Below, in pieces: positions 1 through 5,957 of a stretch of DNA of 9,673 bases (position 1 is its first letter; every line of letters starts with the position of its first letter). The DNA lies in assembly GCA_012799255.1 (NCBI GenBank), contig JAAZLQ010000161.1:1-9673 (forward strand), in the 5' to 3' direction. The DNA comes from Bacillota bacterium. Lineage in GTDB: Bacteria > Bacillota_G > Limnochordia > DTU010. The notes under the pieces were generated by a model. The model was given only the letters and a program-made list of their open reading frames with translations. It was not told where the DNA came from and ran no database searches. The translations under genes and the position numbers were made by a program.

Positions 1-47
1 ACCCCTTCCTTACCATGGAAGTGCTCTACCTTCTGAGCTACATCGGC
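1..47 (-). tRNA. tRNA-Thr (GGU), 3' part cut off by window edge
   Basis: Read on the minus strand, the first 47 nucleotides of a tRNA are present. They give a 7-nt acceptor strand (GCCGAUG), UA, a D arm GCUC/GAGC with an 8-nt loop, A26, and an anticodon stem CUUCC/GGAAG around the loop AUGGUAA. The anticodon is therefore GGU, which reads threonine ACC/ACU codons. The T arm and acceptor 3' strand lie beyond base 1. The gene is the third of a cluster, 28 bases after tRNA-Gly, and is probably co-transcribed with it. Confidence 0.88.
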
Positions 48-75
48 CCTTTTATTACTGACGACGACGCATAAA

Positions 76-151
76 TGGAGCGGCAGACGAGACTCGAACT
101 CGCAACCTTCGCGATGGCAACGCGATGCTCTACCAATTGAGCTACTGCCGC
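76..151 (-). tRNA. tRNA-Gly (GCC)
   Basis: A complete 76-nt cloverleaf can be folded on the minus strand. The acceptor stem is GCGGCAG/CUGCCGC, the D arm GCUC/GAGC, the anticodon stem UCGCG/CGCGA around UUGCCAU, and the T arm GCGAG/CUCGU around UUCGAGU (one G.U pair). It ends in discriminator U and an encoded CCA. Anticodon GCC reads glycine GGC/GGU codons. Only one base separates it from tRNA-Val, so the two are processed from one transcript. Confidence 0.97.
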
Positions 152-152
152 T

Positions 153-228
153 TGGTGGGCGAAACAGGGCTCGAACCTGTGACCCCCTGCTTGTAAGGCA
201 GGTGCTCTCCCAGCTGAGCTATTCGCCC
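153..228 (-). tRNA. tRNA-Val (UAC)
   Basis: A complete 76-nt cloverleaf on the minus strand. The acceptor stem is GGGCGAA/UUCGCCC, the D arm GCUC/GAGC, the anticodon stem CCUGC/GCAGG around CUUACAA, and the T stem ACAGG/CCUGU around UUCGAGC. Discriminator A and an encoded CCA follow. Anticodon UAC reads valine GUA/GUG (and others by wobble modification). It is the first gene of the Val-Gly-Thr cluster, downstream of the promoter at 262-290. Confidence 0.97.
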
Positions 229-261
229 TCAGTTAAATTGATTAGGTCCAGACAATTTAAA

Positions 262-290
262 AGTATACCAGCAGTTTGTTCAGTTGTCAA
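262..290 (-). promoter_or_regulatory. Sigma-A/sigma-70 type promoter of the tRNA cluster
   Basis: On the minus strand a perfect -35 TTGACA (290-285) and a -10 TATACT (267-262) are separated by exactly 17 bases. Transcription should start near base 255, about 27 bases before the mature 5' end of tRNA-Val. It points away from the plus-strand gene at 433. Confidence 0.85.
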
Positions 291-334
291 CTCTTTTGCC
301 AAGAAATTTTTTCTCCAGAAGTTCATCTATAAAT

Positions 335-343
335 TGTCATAAT
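335..343 (+). promoter_or_regulatory. Possible extended -10 promoter for the small secreted protein gene
   Basis: TG-T-CATAAT is an extended -10 element with 5 of 6 matches to TATAAT. No good -35 sits 16-18 bases upstream, so this rests on the extended -10 alone. It would give a leader of roughly 80 bases before the gene at 433. TATAGT at 361-366 is an alternative -10, but its TTGTCA partner at 334-339 is 21 bases away, which is too far. Confidence 0.35.
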
Positions 344-360
344 TACAGTCTCTGAATCAC

Positions 361-414
361 TATAGTTTAGAGGAATTCCCTGGCGCAGAGAGAACTGATA
401 CTGTAGAAACTATA
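361..414. repeat. 8-bp inverted repeat in the leader of the 433 gene
   Basis: TATAGTTT (361-368) and AAACTATA (407-414) are exact reverse complements 38 bases apart, just upstream of the ribosome binding site. They could form a leader stem or be paired half-sites, but arms this AT-rich also arise by chance. Confidence 0.3.
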
Positions 415-432
415 ACACAATAGGGTGGTGTA

Positions 433-855
433 ATGCAAGTGCGTAAGCTTAACTTTTTTTTGGTAGTCACTTTAGTCACTATGTTGAGTGGTACAGTACT
501 GGCACAAGGCATTCCTGTAGACATTCCGGGAACAGGGGTTAACTTCTTCCTCTATCGTTACGAAGGACAAAACCCCCATGAAAAAATCAATGATATTTGG
601 GCAAATCTCACTAAGGTGTTTTCTGACTGGGTAGAAGCTGGCCAAAAACCAGGGGCATTATCAGGTAAGGATGTCCAGATCAAAACAAACTCATCTGGCT
701 CAGTGAGTTTATACGTAAAAGACCAGTTTATCCTTGAGGTAGATCAATACCACGCTCAAGCTAACAAGGCTACTCCTGCCCAGTTAGCCGAAAAGTGGGC
801 AGCAAACCTCAGAGCTGGCGTAGATGCCTTTGTAACAATCAACGAACTGAAATAG
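433..855 (+). CDS. Small secreted protein of unknown function
   Basis: Encodes a 140-residue exported protein. Residues 1-24 form a typical Sec signal peptide: basic start (R4, K5), hydrophobic core 8-18, and a small-residue site TVLA before Q25. There is no lipobox cysteine. The mature part has about 116 residues, no cysteine and no membrane segment. Residues about 75-140 hold a strand-rich stretch (SGSVSLYVKDQFILEVD) followed by an A-x-A-N-x-A-T-P-x-Q-L-A-x-K-W helix-like motif. That pattern recalls an extracytoplasmic segment I remember from cyanobacterial mechanosensitive channel-like proteins and some Bacillota envelope proteins, so the resemblance comes from memory, not a search. The start is ATG at 433, preceded by a GGGTGGTG ribosome binding site at 423-430. 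The gene stands alone, with a terminator hairpin after it. The function cannot be assigned; an envelope or stress role is a guess. Confidence 0.8.
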   Translation: MQVRKLNFFLVVTLVTMLSGTVLAQGIPVDIPGTGVNFFLYRYEGQNPHEKINDIWANLTKVFSDWVEAGQKPGALSGKDVQIKTNSSGSVSLYVKDQFILEVDQYHAQANKATPAQLAEKWAANLRAGVDAFVTINELK

Positions 856-870
856 CAGATTTTGAGTTTT

Positions 871-916
871 AAAGAGACTTTTGGCGCGTTAGGTACGCAT
901 ACCAAAAGTCTCTTTT
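871..916 (+). terminator. Hairpin terminator after the small secreted protein gene
   Basis: A perfect 14-bp stem, AAAGAGACTTTTGG (871-884) with CCAAAAGTCTCTTT (902-915), starts 15 bases after the stop codon. Inside the loop GCGT (886-889) can pair with ACGC (895-898), extending the hairpin. The T tract is short (913-916) and partly within the stem, so efficiency is uncertain. The near-symmetric stem lacks a T tract on the other strand, so I call it for the plus strand only. Confidence 0.65.
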
Positions 917-935
917 CGCGTCAGCTAGAGACCTG

Positions 936-964
936 TTGACACAGCTCTAGGCGCCTGATATTGT
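936..964 (+). promoter_or_regulatory. Strong promoter of the RibD-type reductase gene
   Basis: Perfect -35 TTGACA (936-941), 17-base spacer, and -10 TATTGT (959-964) preceded by the extended element TG at 956-957. Transcription should start near base 971, some 25 bases before the ATG at 996. The spacer holds the 8-bp palindrome AGGCGCCT (949-956), which could be an operator half or chance. Confidence 0.75.
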
Positions 965-985
965 GTTCTCAACAATTGTACTTGA

Positions 986-991
986 GAGGTG
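986..991 (+). promoter_or_regulatory. Ribosome binding site fixing the start at 996
   Basis: GAGGTG at 986-991 lies 4 bases before ATG 996. The in-frame GTG at 963 lies inside the -10 element and has no such site. The 996 start is therefore preferred. Confidence 0.7.
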
Positions 992-995
992 TGCC

Positions 996-1706
996 ATGTC
1001 CAGACATTTTTATGGGGAACTAGAGTTTCCAGCCACAGAAAAAGGACCGTTCGTTGCCTGTAACATGGTTGTATCTTTAGACGGTAAAGTAACCGCAGAT
1101 GGTCGCCAACCCAGCAGCCTTGGTAGTTCTTTTGACGCCCTGACCATGAACGTCATCCGTAGCCACTTTGATGCAGTTCTAGCTGGGGGTAACACCATCC
1201 GTCAGTTCCCCTTCTATTTAGGTGTCCGTCCTGAGCTTACAGTGATACGAGAAACGAAGGGATTGGAATCCCAACCCCTCACAATTATTCTGACTCAAAG
1301 CGGAGAACTCCCCGTAAATGGTTCCCTGTTCAAGAATCCTCCTAGACCTCCCTTAATCATCACGTCACAGGTTGGTGCCCAGAAACTAGCCAAAACTGTT
1401 GTAGCGCAATCTACGGTAGAAATCCTTGAAGAGCTGAACGCTGCAAACATTTCCTCTCTACTTTCGGAAAAGTACCAGGTTCAAAGACTCTTGATTGAAG
1501 GGGGGCCAAGTGTCAACTATCAATTCATACAAGCGAAACTCCTCCGGGAACTTTTCCTGACCATATCACCGCAGCTGATCGGCAAGCGTACCGATCTAAG
1601 TCTCGCCATGGGTGACCAGGTTTTAGACAGTGCCAGTGAAGTCAAACTCCTATCTGTCAACCAACATGATAATGAGGTGTTCTTGCGGTATAGATTTAGC
1701 TGGTAG
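996..1706 (+). CDS. RibD C-terminal domain-type (dihydrofolate reductase-fold) reductase
   Basis: A 236-residue protein that matches the stand-alone RibD C-terminal domain family (COG1985). In full-length RibD this fold uses NADPH to reduce the ribosyl group of the pyrimidine intermediate in riboflavin synthesis. Visible landmarks are ACNMVVSLDGKVT (21-33), a DALTMNVIRSHFDAVLAGG segment from residue 47 (nucleotide-binding face), LLIEGGPSVN (165-174, the family's EGGP turn) and ELFLTISPQLIG (185-196). The N-terminal deaminase domain of bifunctional RibD is absent and no other rib gene is nearby. The true substrate may therefore be riboflavin precursor or another pterin- or folate-like compound. 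It has its own promoter and no FMN riboswitch is seen upstream. It converges on the YeiH-like gene with one base between the stop codons. Family assignment is firm; substrate is inference. Confidence 0.9.
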   Translation: MSRHFYGELEFPATEKGPFVACNMVVSLDGKVTADGRQPSSLGSSFDALTMNVIRSHFDAVLAGGNTIRQFPFYLGVRPELTVIRETKGLESQPLTIILTQSGELPVNGSLFKNPPRPPLIITSQVGAQKLAKTVVAQSTVEILEELNAANISSLLSEKYQVQRLLIEGGPSVNYQFIQAKLLRELFLTISPQLIGKRTDLSLAMGDQVLDSASEVKLLSVNQHDNEVFLRYRFSW

Positions 1707-1707
1707 C

Positions 1708-2967
1708 TTAGAAGTTTCTGAAGAAATATAGGGCTGCCAAGAGAGTGAGAATAACGTTGACGATTTGACCTACCACATGGAGTTTTACCGTTGCCTGACC
1801 CTTAAATGCTTTCTTTAAATTGGCAAAACGCGAATCTAGCCCGATGGTGACAAAAGCAAGAGCGAAGAGCCAGTTCCGGGCGTTAGTAGTGATCTTCAAA
1901 ATACCATCAACCCGTGCCTGACCGAGAGTGGGAACCAACACAAAGGATAAGAGTAGTGATGCCCCCACAAAGCCTAAGATAAATTTAGGGAAGCGCAGCC
2001 AGATTTCCTTCGCACCAAGACGTTCCATGCCCGGTTCCTTATCCACCCTCGTGACAAAAAACAACGCCCAGCAAAATGCCACTATACCAATCAAGGCATT
2101 TTGTAGCATCTTAACAATGGCAGCAACCTCCATGGCGAAAGGTCCAACCATACTTCCCGCCACTACAACGGCACCGGTGGAATCGACAGTACCTCCGATC
2201 CATGCTCCAGCAATGGCCTCACTTAAACCCAGCCAGCGAATTAGAACTGGCATACCTAACATCATCAGAACAGTGACAATGATTGATACAGAAATTGCTG
2301 CACTTATTTCTTCCTTCTTAGCCTTCACCGCGGCACCAGTTGCAATAGCTGCAGAAACCCCGCACACTGAGGTACAAGTCGCCACAGTGGCTACCAAGGC
2401 CTTACTATCTATCTTCAGTCTCCTGGTTCCGTACCAATACATAAAGATAATCACGGTAGGGGGAACAATCCAGGCCACGCCTAGCCCATGGGCACCCAAG
2501 GTTAATACTCGAGTGAAGAGTATTTCTGCGCCTAACAGAACCAATCCAGTCTTAATAAAAAGTTCTGTTCGGAGAGCAGGAACTAGCCAGGCAGGCTTTT
2601 TCCATAGGTTACTAATGAGCATGCCTAAGACCAAAGCCCAGACCACATCGCTAAGACCATAATGATTTAGTGTTGCCTGATTGCCAATTAAGAACGATAC
2701 AACTGCTAGCACAAAGACAAAAGGAAAGGCTTTTAAGTACTTACCCACATCCTCGCCCATGGCCTTCACGGCGATACCCGTTAAAGCAGCCAACCCTAGG
2801 CCCCACAATAAGATGGGAAGGATCAAATCACCCGGTAGTGCATCCTGCCACATCGCCCACTTAGGCAACTTCGGGATGAAGCTAACCAAACCGAATGTTG
2901 CCCCTAAGATAAAAAACAAACCTAGCCAATTTGCCCACCAATCTTCCTTTTTAAACAAAGCAAGCAT
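1708..2967 (-). CDS. YeiH-family (putative sulfate exporter, UPF0324) membrane protein
   Basis: A 419-residue polytopic inner-membrane protein with roughly ten or eleven hydrophobic segments. It matches the YeiH/PSE family (Pfam Cons_hypoth698). Landmarks are GLVLLGAEI (141-149), a TCTSVCGVSAAIA stretch around 198-209, ISVSIIVTVLMM (225-236), AWIGGTVDSTGAVVVAG (255-271) and KMLQN (286-290). E. coli YeiH is about 350 residues, and the extra length here is an N-terminal hydrophobic region of about 70 residues plus a C-terminal part. The family is named for a proposed sulfate or sulfonate export role that is weakly supported experimentally, so substrate is open. ATG at 2967 follows an AGGAGGT site (2981-2975) with 7 bases between. 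It lies 71 bases after nucleoside hydrolase 1, and read-through is possible. Nested inverted repeats cover its start region. No terminator is visible at its 3' end. Confidence 0.92.
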   Translation of the reverse strand: MLALFKKEDWWANWLGLFFILGATFGLVSFIPKLPKWAMWQDALPGDLILPILLWGLGLAALTGIAVKAMGEDVGKYLKAFPFVFVLAVVSFLIGNQATLNHYGLSDVVWALVLGMLISNLWKKPAWLVPALRTELFIKTGLVLLGAEILFTRVLTLGAHGLGVAWIVPPTVIIFMYWYGTRRLKIDSKALVATVATCTSVCGVSAAIATGAAVKAKKEEISAAISVSIIVTVLMMLGMPVLIRWLGLSEAIAGAWIGGTVDSTGAVVVAGSMVGPFAMEVAAIVKMLQNALIGIVAFCWALFFVTRVDKEPGMERLGAKEIWLRFPKFILGFVGASLLLSFVLVPTLGQARVDGILKITTNARNWLFALAFVTIGLDSRFANLKKAFKGQATVKLHVVGQIVNVILTLLAALYFFRNF

Positions 2968-3018
2968 AGTCCAGACCTCCTAGTACTCAAGTACTACAAC
3001 AGTCCATACTATGCTTGC
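2960..3018 (-). promoter_or_regulatory. Nested inverted repeat covering the start of the YeiH-like gene
   Basis: GCAAGCATAGT (2960-2970) and ACTATGCTTGC (3008-3018) are exact 11-bp reverse complements. The left arm contains the start codon (2967-2965). In the minus-strand transcript the stem can continue after a 2x2 internal loop with GGAC (3005-3002) pairing to GUCU (2976-2973), which takes in the end of the ribosome binding site. A second palindrome (2981-2996) sits inside. The structure could hide the start codon in RNA or act as DNA operator sites; the sequence does not distinguish these. Confidence 0.6.
2981..2996. promoter_or_regulatory. 16-bp palindrome next to the YeiH-like gene's ribosome binding site
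   Basis: TAGTACT-CA-AGTACTA has two perfect 7-base arms around two bases. Its left edge touches the AGGAGGT site at 2975-2981. It could be a dimeric repressor's operator, or in RNA a 6-bp stem with a UUGA tetraloop. No regulator gene is present in the window to match it. Confidence 0.5.
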
Positions 3019-3038
3019 AGCGTTAAGAGGTTACTAAA

Positions 3039-3968
3039 TTACTCGTAAGAGAGCATGGCCTCCAAAATCATTTTGACAAAACGCTCACGATCCACTCGCA
3101 GAGCCACGTCAACATTCGGCTTTTCACCTGTGACTCCGTAAAAGTCAACTACGGTACGTCCTGTAGTATATTGACCCTGGGTCTCAATGCGCACCGGCAA
3201 AAGCTTAGTTTCCACTATGGTGGGATCTAAAACTGTGGCCATAGCTAAGGGATCATGGAGTGGCATTCCAGCAAACCCCATTGTCTTATGGAATTCCCCA
3301 AAGAACTCCAAGAGTTCACCGACCATGACCCCGACCTTTTTACCGGAATCTAAAAGCAACTGTACATCCGAAGCCATAACTTGCGCCTCATGGGTCACAT
3401 CAAGCCCGACCATTGTGATGGGAACTCCGCTTTGGAACACGACGCTAGCAGCCTCTGGATCGACCAGGATGTTAAACTCCGCAGCTGGAGTCCAGTTCCC
3501 TTCTCTAGCAGCTCCACCCATGAGTACTATCCGATCAATATTCTCCTTAATATCAGGTGCCCCAATGAGAGCAGCCGCGACATTAGTGAGTGGTCCTGTG
3601 GGTACTAGTGTCACCTTTTCGCTGCTAGCGCGAACATGGTCAATAATCGTTTGCACACCATGTTTAGAGGATGCCTGGAAAGTGGGTTCGGGCAAAATGG
3701 GGCCATCCAAGCCAGACTCACCATGTACTTCCGGCGCAATTTCTAACTCACGCATGAGCGGACGATCATAACCAGCTGCCACCTCGCACTCAATTCCTGC
3801 AAAAGAAAGGACTTTTAGGGCGTTGAGCACCGTTTTCTCCAGAGTCTGATTGCCAGCTGAAACTGTTACTGCCAACACCTTCACCAGCTCCGGCTTGGCA
3901 AAGGCTAACAGAAGCGCGATTGCATCATCATGACCCGGATCACAATCAATGATTATGGGTTTTGGCAT
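3039..3968 (-). CDS. Nucleoside hydrolase 1 (inosine/uridine-preferring family, RihA/RihB-like)
   Basis: A 309-residue cytoplasmic N-ribosyl hydrolase, the usual family length. It splits a ribonucleoside into free base and ribose. The calcium and catalytic motif DCDPGHDDA is at 8-16 (D8, D10, D14, D15). Other landmarks are VSAGN (36-40), EVHGESGLDGP (80-90, H82), PTGPLTN (123-129), EFNILVDPEAA (164-174) and LHDPLA (237-242, H238-D239). His at positions equivalent to 82 and 238 matches what is known for pyrimidine-preferring RihA/RihB enzymes, so a uridine/cytidine preference is a reasonable inference. ATG 3968 shares its A with the TAA stop of permease 2 (TAATG) and has AGGAGG at 3981-3976. 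It is translationally coupled to the importer and should act on what it brings in. Confidence 0.93.
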   Translation of the reverse strand: MPKPIIIDCDPGHDDAIALLLAFAKPELVKVLAVTVSAGNQTLEKTVLNALKVLSFAGIECEVAAGYDRPLMRELEIAPEVHGESGLDGPILPEPTFQASSKHGVQTIIDHVRASSEKVTLVPTGPLTNVAAALIGAPDIKENIDRIVLMGGAAREGNWTPAAEFNILVDPEAASVVFQSGVPITMVGLDVTHEAQVMASDVQLLLDSGKKVGVMVGELLEFFGEFHKTMGFAGMPLHDPLAMATVLDPTIVETKLLPVRIETQGQYTTGRTVVDFYGVTGEKPNVDVALRVDRERFVKMILEAMLSYE

Positions 3969-4912
3969 TAAGCCACCTCCTTAGCTAGTTGTTTTTTCCC
4001 TTTACGATCCCTCGCTGTCTGACGTCGGGCGAATACACCCAAGGCAAAGACGGTTGCTAAATAGGGAATCATCTGCACAAACTCCGATGGAATGCTGAGG
4101 GATTGCATGTAGTTACTTAGCGCATCCGCAAAGCCAAAGAACAAGGAGGCTATTGCTGTACCAATCGGGTGTACGCCGCCTAGGGCGGAAGCTGCCAGGC
4201 CAATAAAGCCCCGACCTGCCGTCATATCCCTTGAAAACCACGAAACATAACCCATAGAAAGATGAGCCCCGCCAAATCCAGCCAAAAACCCGCTGATTCC
4301 TAGAGCTAAAAAGCGCATTTTATTCACACTAATTCCTACACTATCTGCCGAATCCGGACTTTCCCCCACAGCCCTTAAACGCAATCCTAGGGGTGTTCTA
4401 TAAAGGAAATACCAGACCGCAAACACCGCGATAATGGCAAAATAGGTGAGAACATTGTGACCAGAAATAATGGGACCCAAGACTGGAATTTTGGAGATGA
4501 GCGGTAAGTTGACTGTGGGCAAGACCTTGCTAGCAAGAGAACTCGAAATACCACGGTCTCCACTTGCCACATAGAGAATGAACACTGTACCGCCACTGGC
4601 AATCACATTCAATGCGATACCGGCTAGCACCATGTCAGTTCCCAGCTTGAGATGGAAATAACCCATAAAGAGGGCAAAAAGAACTGAAGCAATAAGCGCA
4701 GCCAGAAGACCTAGCCAAGCACTACCGGTCCAGGCACTGAAGAGTACACCTGTTACTCCTGAAATCAACATGAGCCCTTCTAGACCAATGTTCACTGCCC
4801 CAGCCAGCTCTGAAACTACCGCCCCTAAAGCAGCAAACAAAATGGGGGTAGTCACCCTTAGCATGGAGTAGCCAAAACCAACAGAGAAAATTCCTCTAAG
4901 CATTGAGCCCAT
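3968..4912 (-). CDS. Nucleoside ABC transporter permease 2 (COG1079, NupQ/YufQ-like)
   Basis: A 314-residue integral membrane permease of the BPD_transp_2 family with about eight to nine hydrophobic segments. It would pair with permease 1 to form the transmembrane channel of the BMP-type nucleoside importer. Landmarks are AGAVNIGLEGLMLISG (37-52), the family's N-I-G-x-E-G signature, and RLRAVGESPDSADSVGISV in the cytoplasmic coupling loop. A short basic tail follows the last membrane segment. ATG 4912 is preceded by GGGAGG (4927-4922) with 9 bases between. The gene overlaps the end of permease 1 by 17 bases. ATG 4903 is a second possible start, but it fits the ribosome binding site less well. 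Confidence 0.93.
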   Translation of the reverse strand: MGSMLRGIFSVGFGYSMLRVTTPILFAALGAVVSELAGAVNIGLEGLMLISGVTGVLFSAWTGSAWLGLLAALIASVLFALFMGYFHLKLGTDMVLAGIALNVIASGGTVFILYVASGDRGISSSLASKVLPTVNLPLISKIPVLGPIISGHNVLTYFAIIAVFAVWYFLYRTPLGLRLRAVGESPDSADSVGISVNKMRFLALGISGFLAGFGGAHLSMGYVSWFSRDMTAGRGFIGLAASALGGVHPIGTAIASLFFGFADALSNYMQSLSIPSEFVQMIPYLATVFALGVFARRQTARDRKGKKQLAKEVA

Positions 4913-5957
4913 GTTTTTTCGCCTCCCTTACTACTGCACGATGTCTCCACTTTGCCAAAAAGGCCTGGGCAGTAACCAAAAGAATCATGATCCCTTGAAT
5001 GATGGCCACCATTTCGGCAGAGACATCTGTCATCCTTGACATAATGCTCGCTCCCGAGCGAATATAGGCCAAAAAGAGCGCTGCAATTGGAACTCCCAGG
5101 GGATGATTACGTGCCAGAATGGCAATAATCACACCGTCGAAACCATAACCAGGCAGCATCTGCCATTGAAAGCGCCTATAGAGACCCAACACATCGGCTG
5201 CACCAGCCAGACCTGCGATTGCTCCGGAGATTACCTGTGAATAAATGATTACCGCAGACACGCTTATTCCCGCGAAGGCGGCGAAGTCCTTGTTGAGGCC
5301 GGTCATACGCAAAGCGTAACCCCATCTAGTCCGGTACAAAAAGAGATAGCAAAAGACAATGGCTAAAAGGGCAACCCACAGCCCCCAGTGTACCCGAGTG
5401 GGTGGCCAAAACCATTGTAACCACGCGGTTTCAGGAAGCCTATAGGAAACCATGGCCCCAGCAGACGGATCCCTGAAATGATGGTTAATCAAGTATAATC
5501 CGAGACGATAAAACACATAGTTCAGCATCAGCGAAGAGACAAGCTCATTGGCACCCCAACGGGATTTCATCAGGCCAGGAATGGCTCCCGCGATAGCGCC
5601 TCCGAGCATAGCACCGAGCAGCGCAACCAAAACATGTACATACATGGGCAAGGAAAAGGTTATTCCCACGATGGTGGCTACCACCCCACCAAAGAAGAGC
5701 TGTCCCTCCGCACCAATATTGAACTGCCCCGCCTGAAAGGCAACGGAAACAGCTAAACCCGTAAAAATAAGTGGAATGGTAGCTTCAATCCAGTTACCAA
5801 TCCTGCGGGTGGTGGTGAGTGGTCCTGTAACAAAGTGTACAAACGCTTCCAAGGGCTCTTCACTGACGAGCAGGATGATTATGAAGCCCAATAATAGTGC
5901 CAACAAGATGGCTATAAGTGTTCTCCCAATCTCAAAGACAAGCTCACGATTGATCAT
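4896..5957 (-). CDS. Nucleoside ABC transporter permease 1 (COG4603, NupP/YufP-like)
   Basis: A 353-residue permease of the BPD_transp_2 family. A first membrane helix at about 12-32 is followed by an extracytoplasmic stretch and a conserved pore region with QAGQFNIGAEGQLFFGG (75-91). The coupling-loop motif MTGLNKDFAAFAGISV lies in the cytoplasmic loop, and the segment GYGFDGVIIAILARNHPLG near the C-terminal third is typical of COG4603. ATG 5957 overlaps the ATPase's TGA (ATGA, 4 bases), with AGGAGG at 5970-5965. The gene order ATPase-permease-permease is that of Bacillus nupOPQ. The ligand is probably a nucleoside from family and context; exact specificity is unknown. Confidence 0.94.
   Translation of the reverse strand: MINRELVFEIGRTLIAILLALLLGFIIILLVSEEPLEAFVHFVTGPLTTTRRIGNWIEATIPLIFTGLAVSVAFQAGQFNIGAEGQLFFGGVVATIVGITFSLPMYVHVLVALLGAMLGGAIAGAIPGLMKSRWGANELVSSLMLNYVFYRLGLYLINHHFRDPSAGAMVSYRLPETAWLQWFWPPTRVHWGLWVALLAIVFCYLFLYRTRWGYALRMTGLNKDFAAFAGISVSAVIIYSQVISGAIAGLAGAADVLGLYRRFQWQMLPGYGFDGVIIAILARNHPLGVPIAALFLAYIRSGASIMSRMTDVSAEMVAIIQGIMILLVTAQAFLAKWRHRAVVREAKKHGLNA

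Noticed and set aside
963..995. GTG 963 as start of the RibD-type reductase (11 extra residues)
   Set aside because: The codon lies inside the -10 element of the promoter at 936-964, upstream of the likely transcription start, and lacks a ribosome binding site. ATG 996 has GAGGTG just before it.
856..995. FMN riboswitch before the RibD-type gene
   Set aside because: The interval is filled by the terminator of the preceding gene and a compact promoter. The leader after the predicted start is only about 25 bases, far too short for an RFN element.
1700..1735. Hairpin TTTC-TGAA-GAAA as shared terminator of the convergent genes
   Set aside because: A 4-bp AT-rich stem without a T tract is too weak to be a terminator.
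1928..2662. A 244-residue plus-strand reading frame opposite the YeiH-like gene
   Set aside because: It is antisense to a clear transporter gene and its composition (Ser/Thr/Pro/Ala-rich, no domain) is that of a shadow frame.
2968..3038. A dedicated promoter for the YeiH-like gene
   Set aside because: TAGTAT (3011-3006) resembles a -10 but the sequence 17 bases upstream (GTAACC) is a poor -35, so I do not call it.
3187..3771. A 194-residue plus-strand reading frame opposite nucleoside hydrolase 1
   Set aside because: It is antisense to conserved catalytic motifs, with no ribosome binding site and no recognisable domain.
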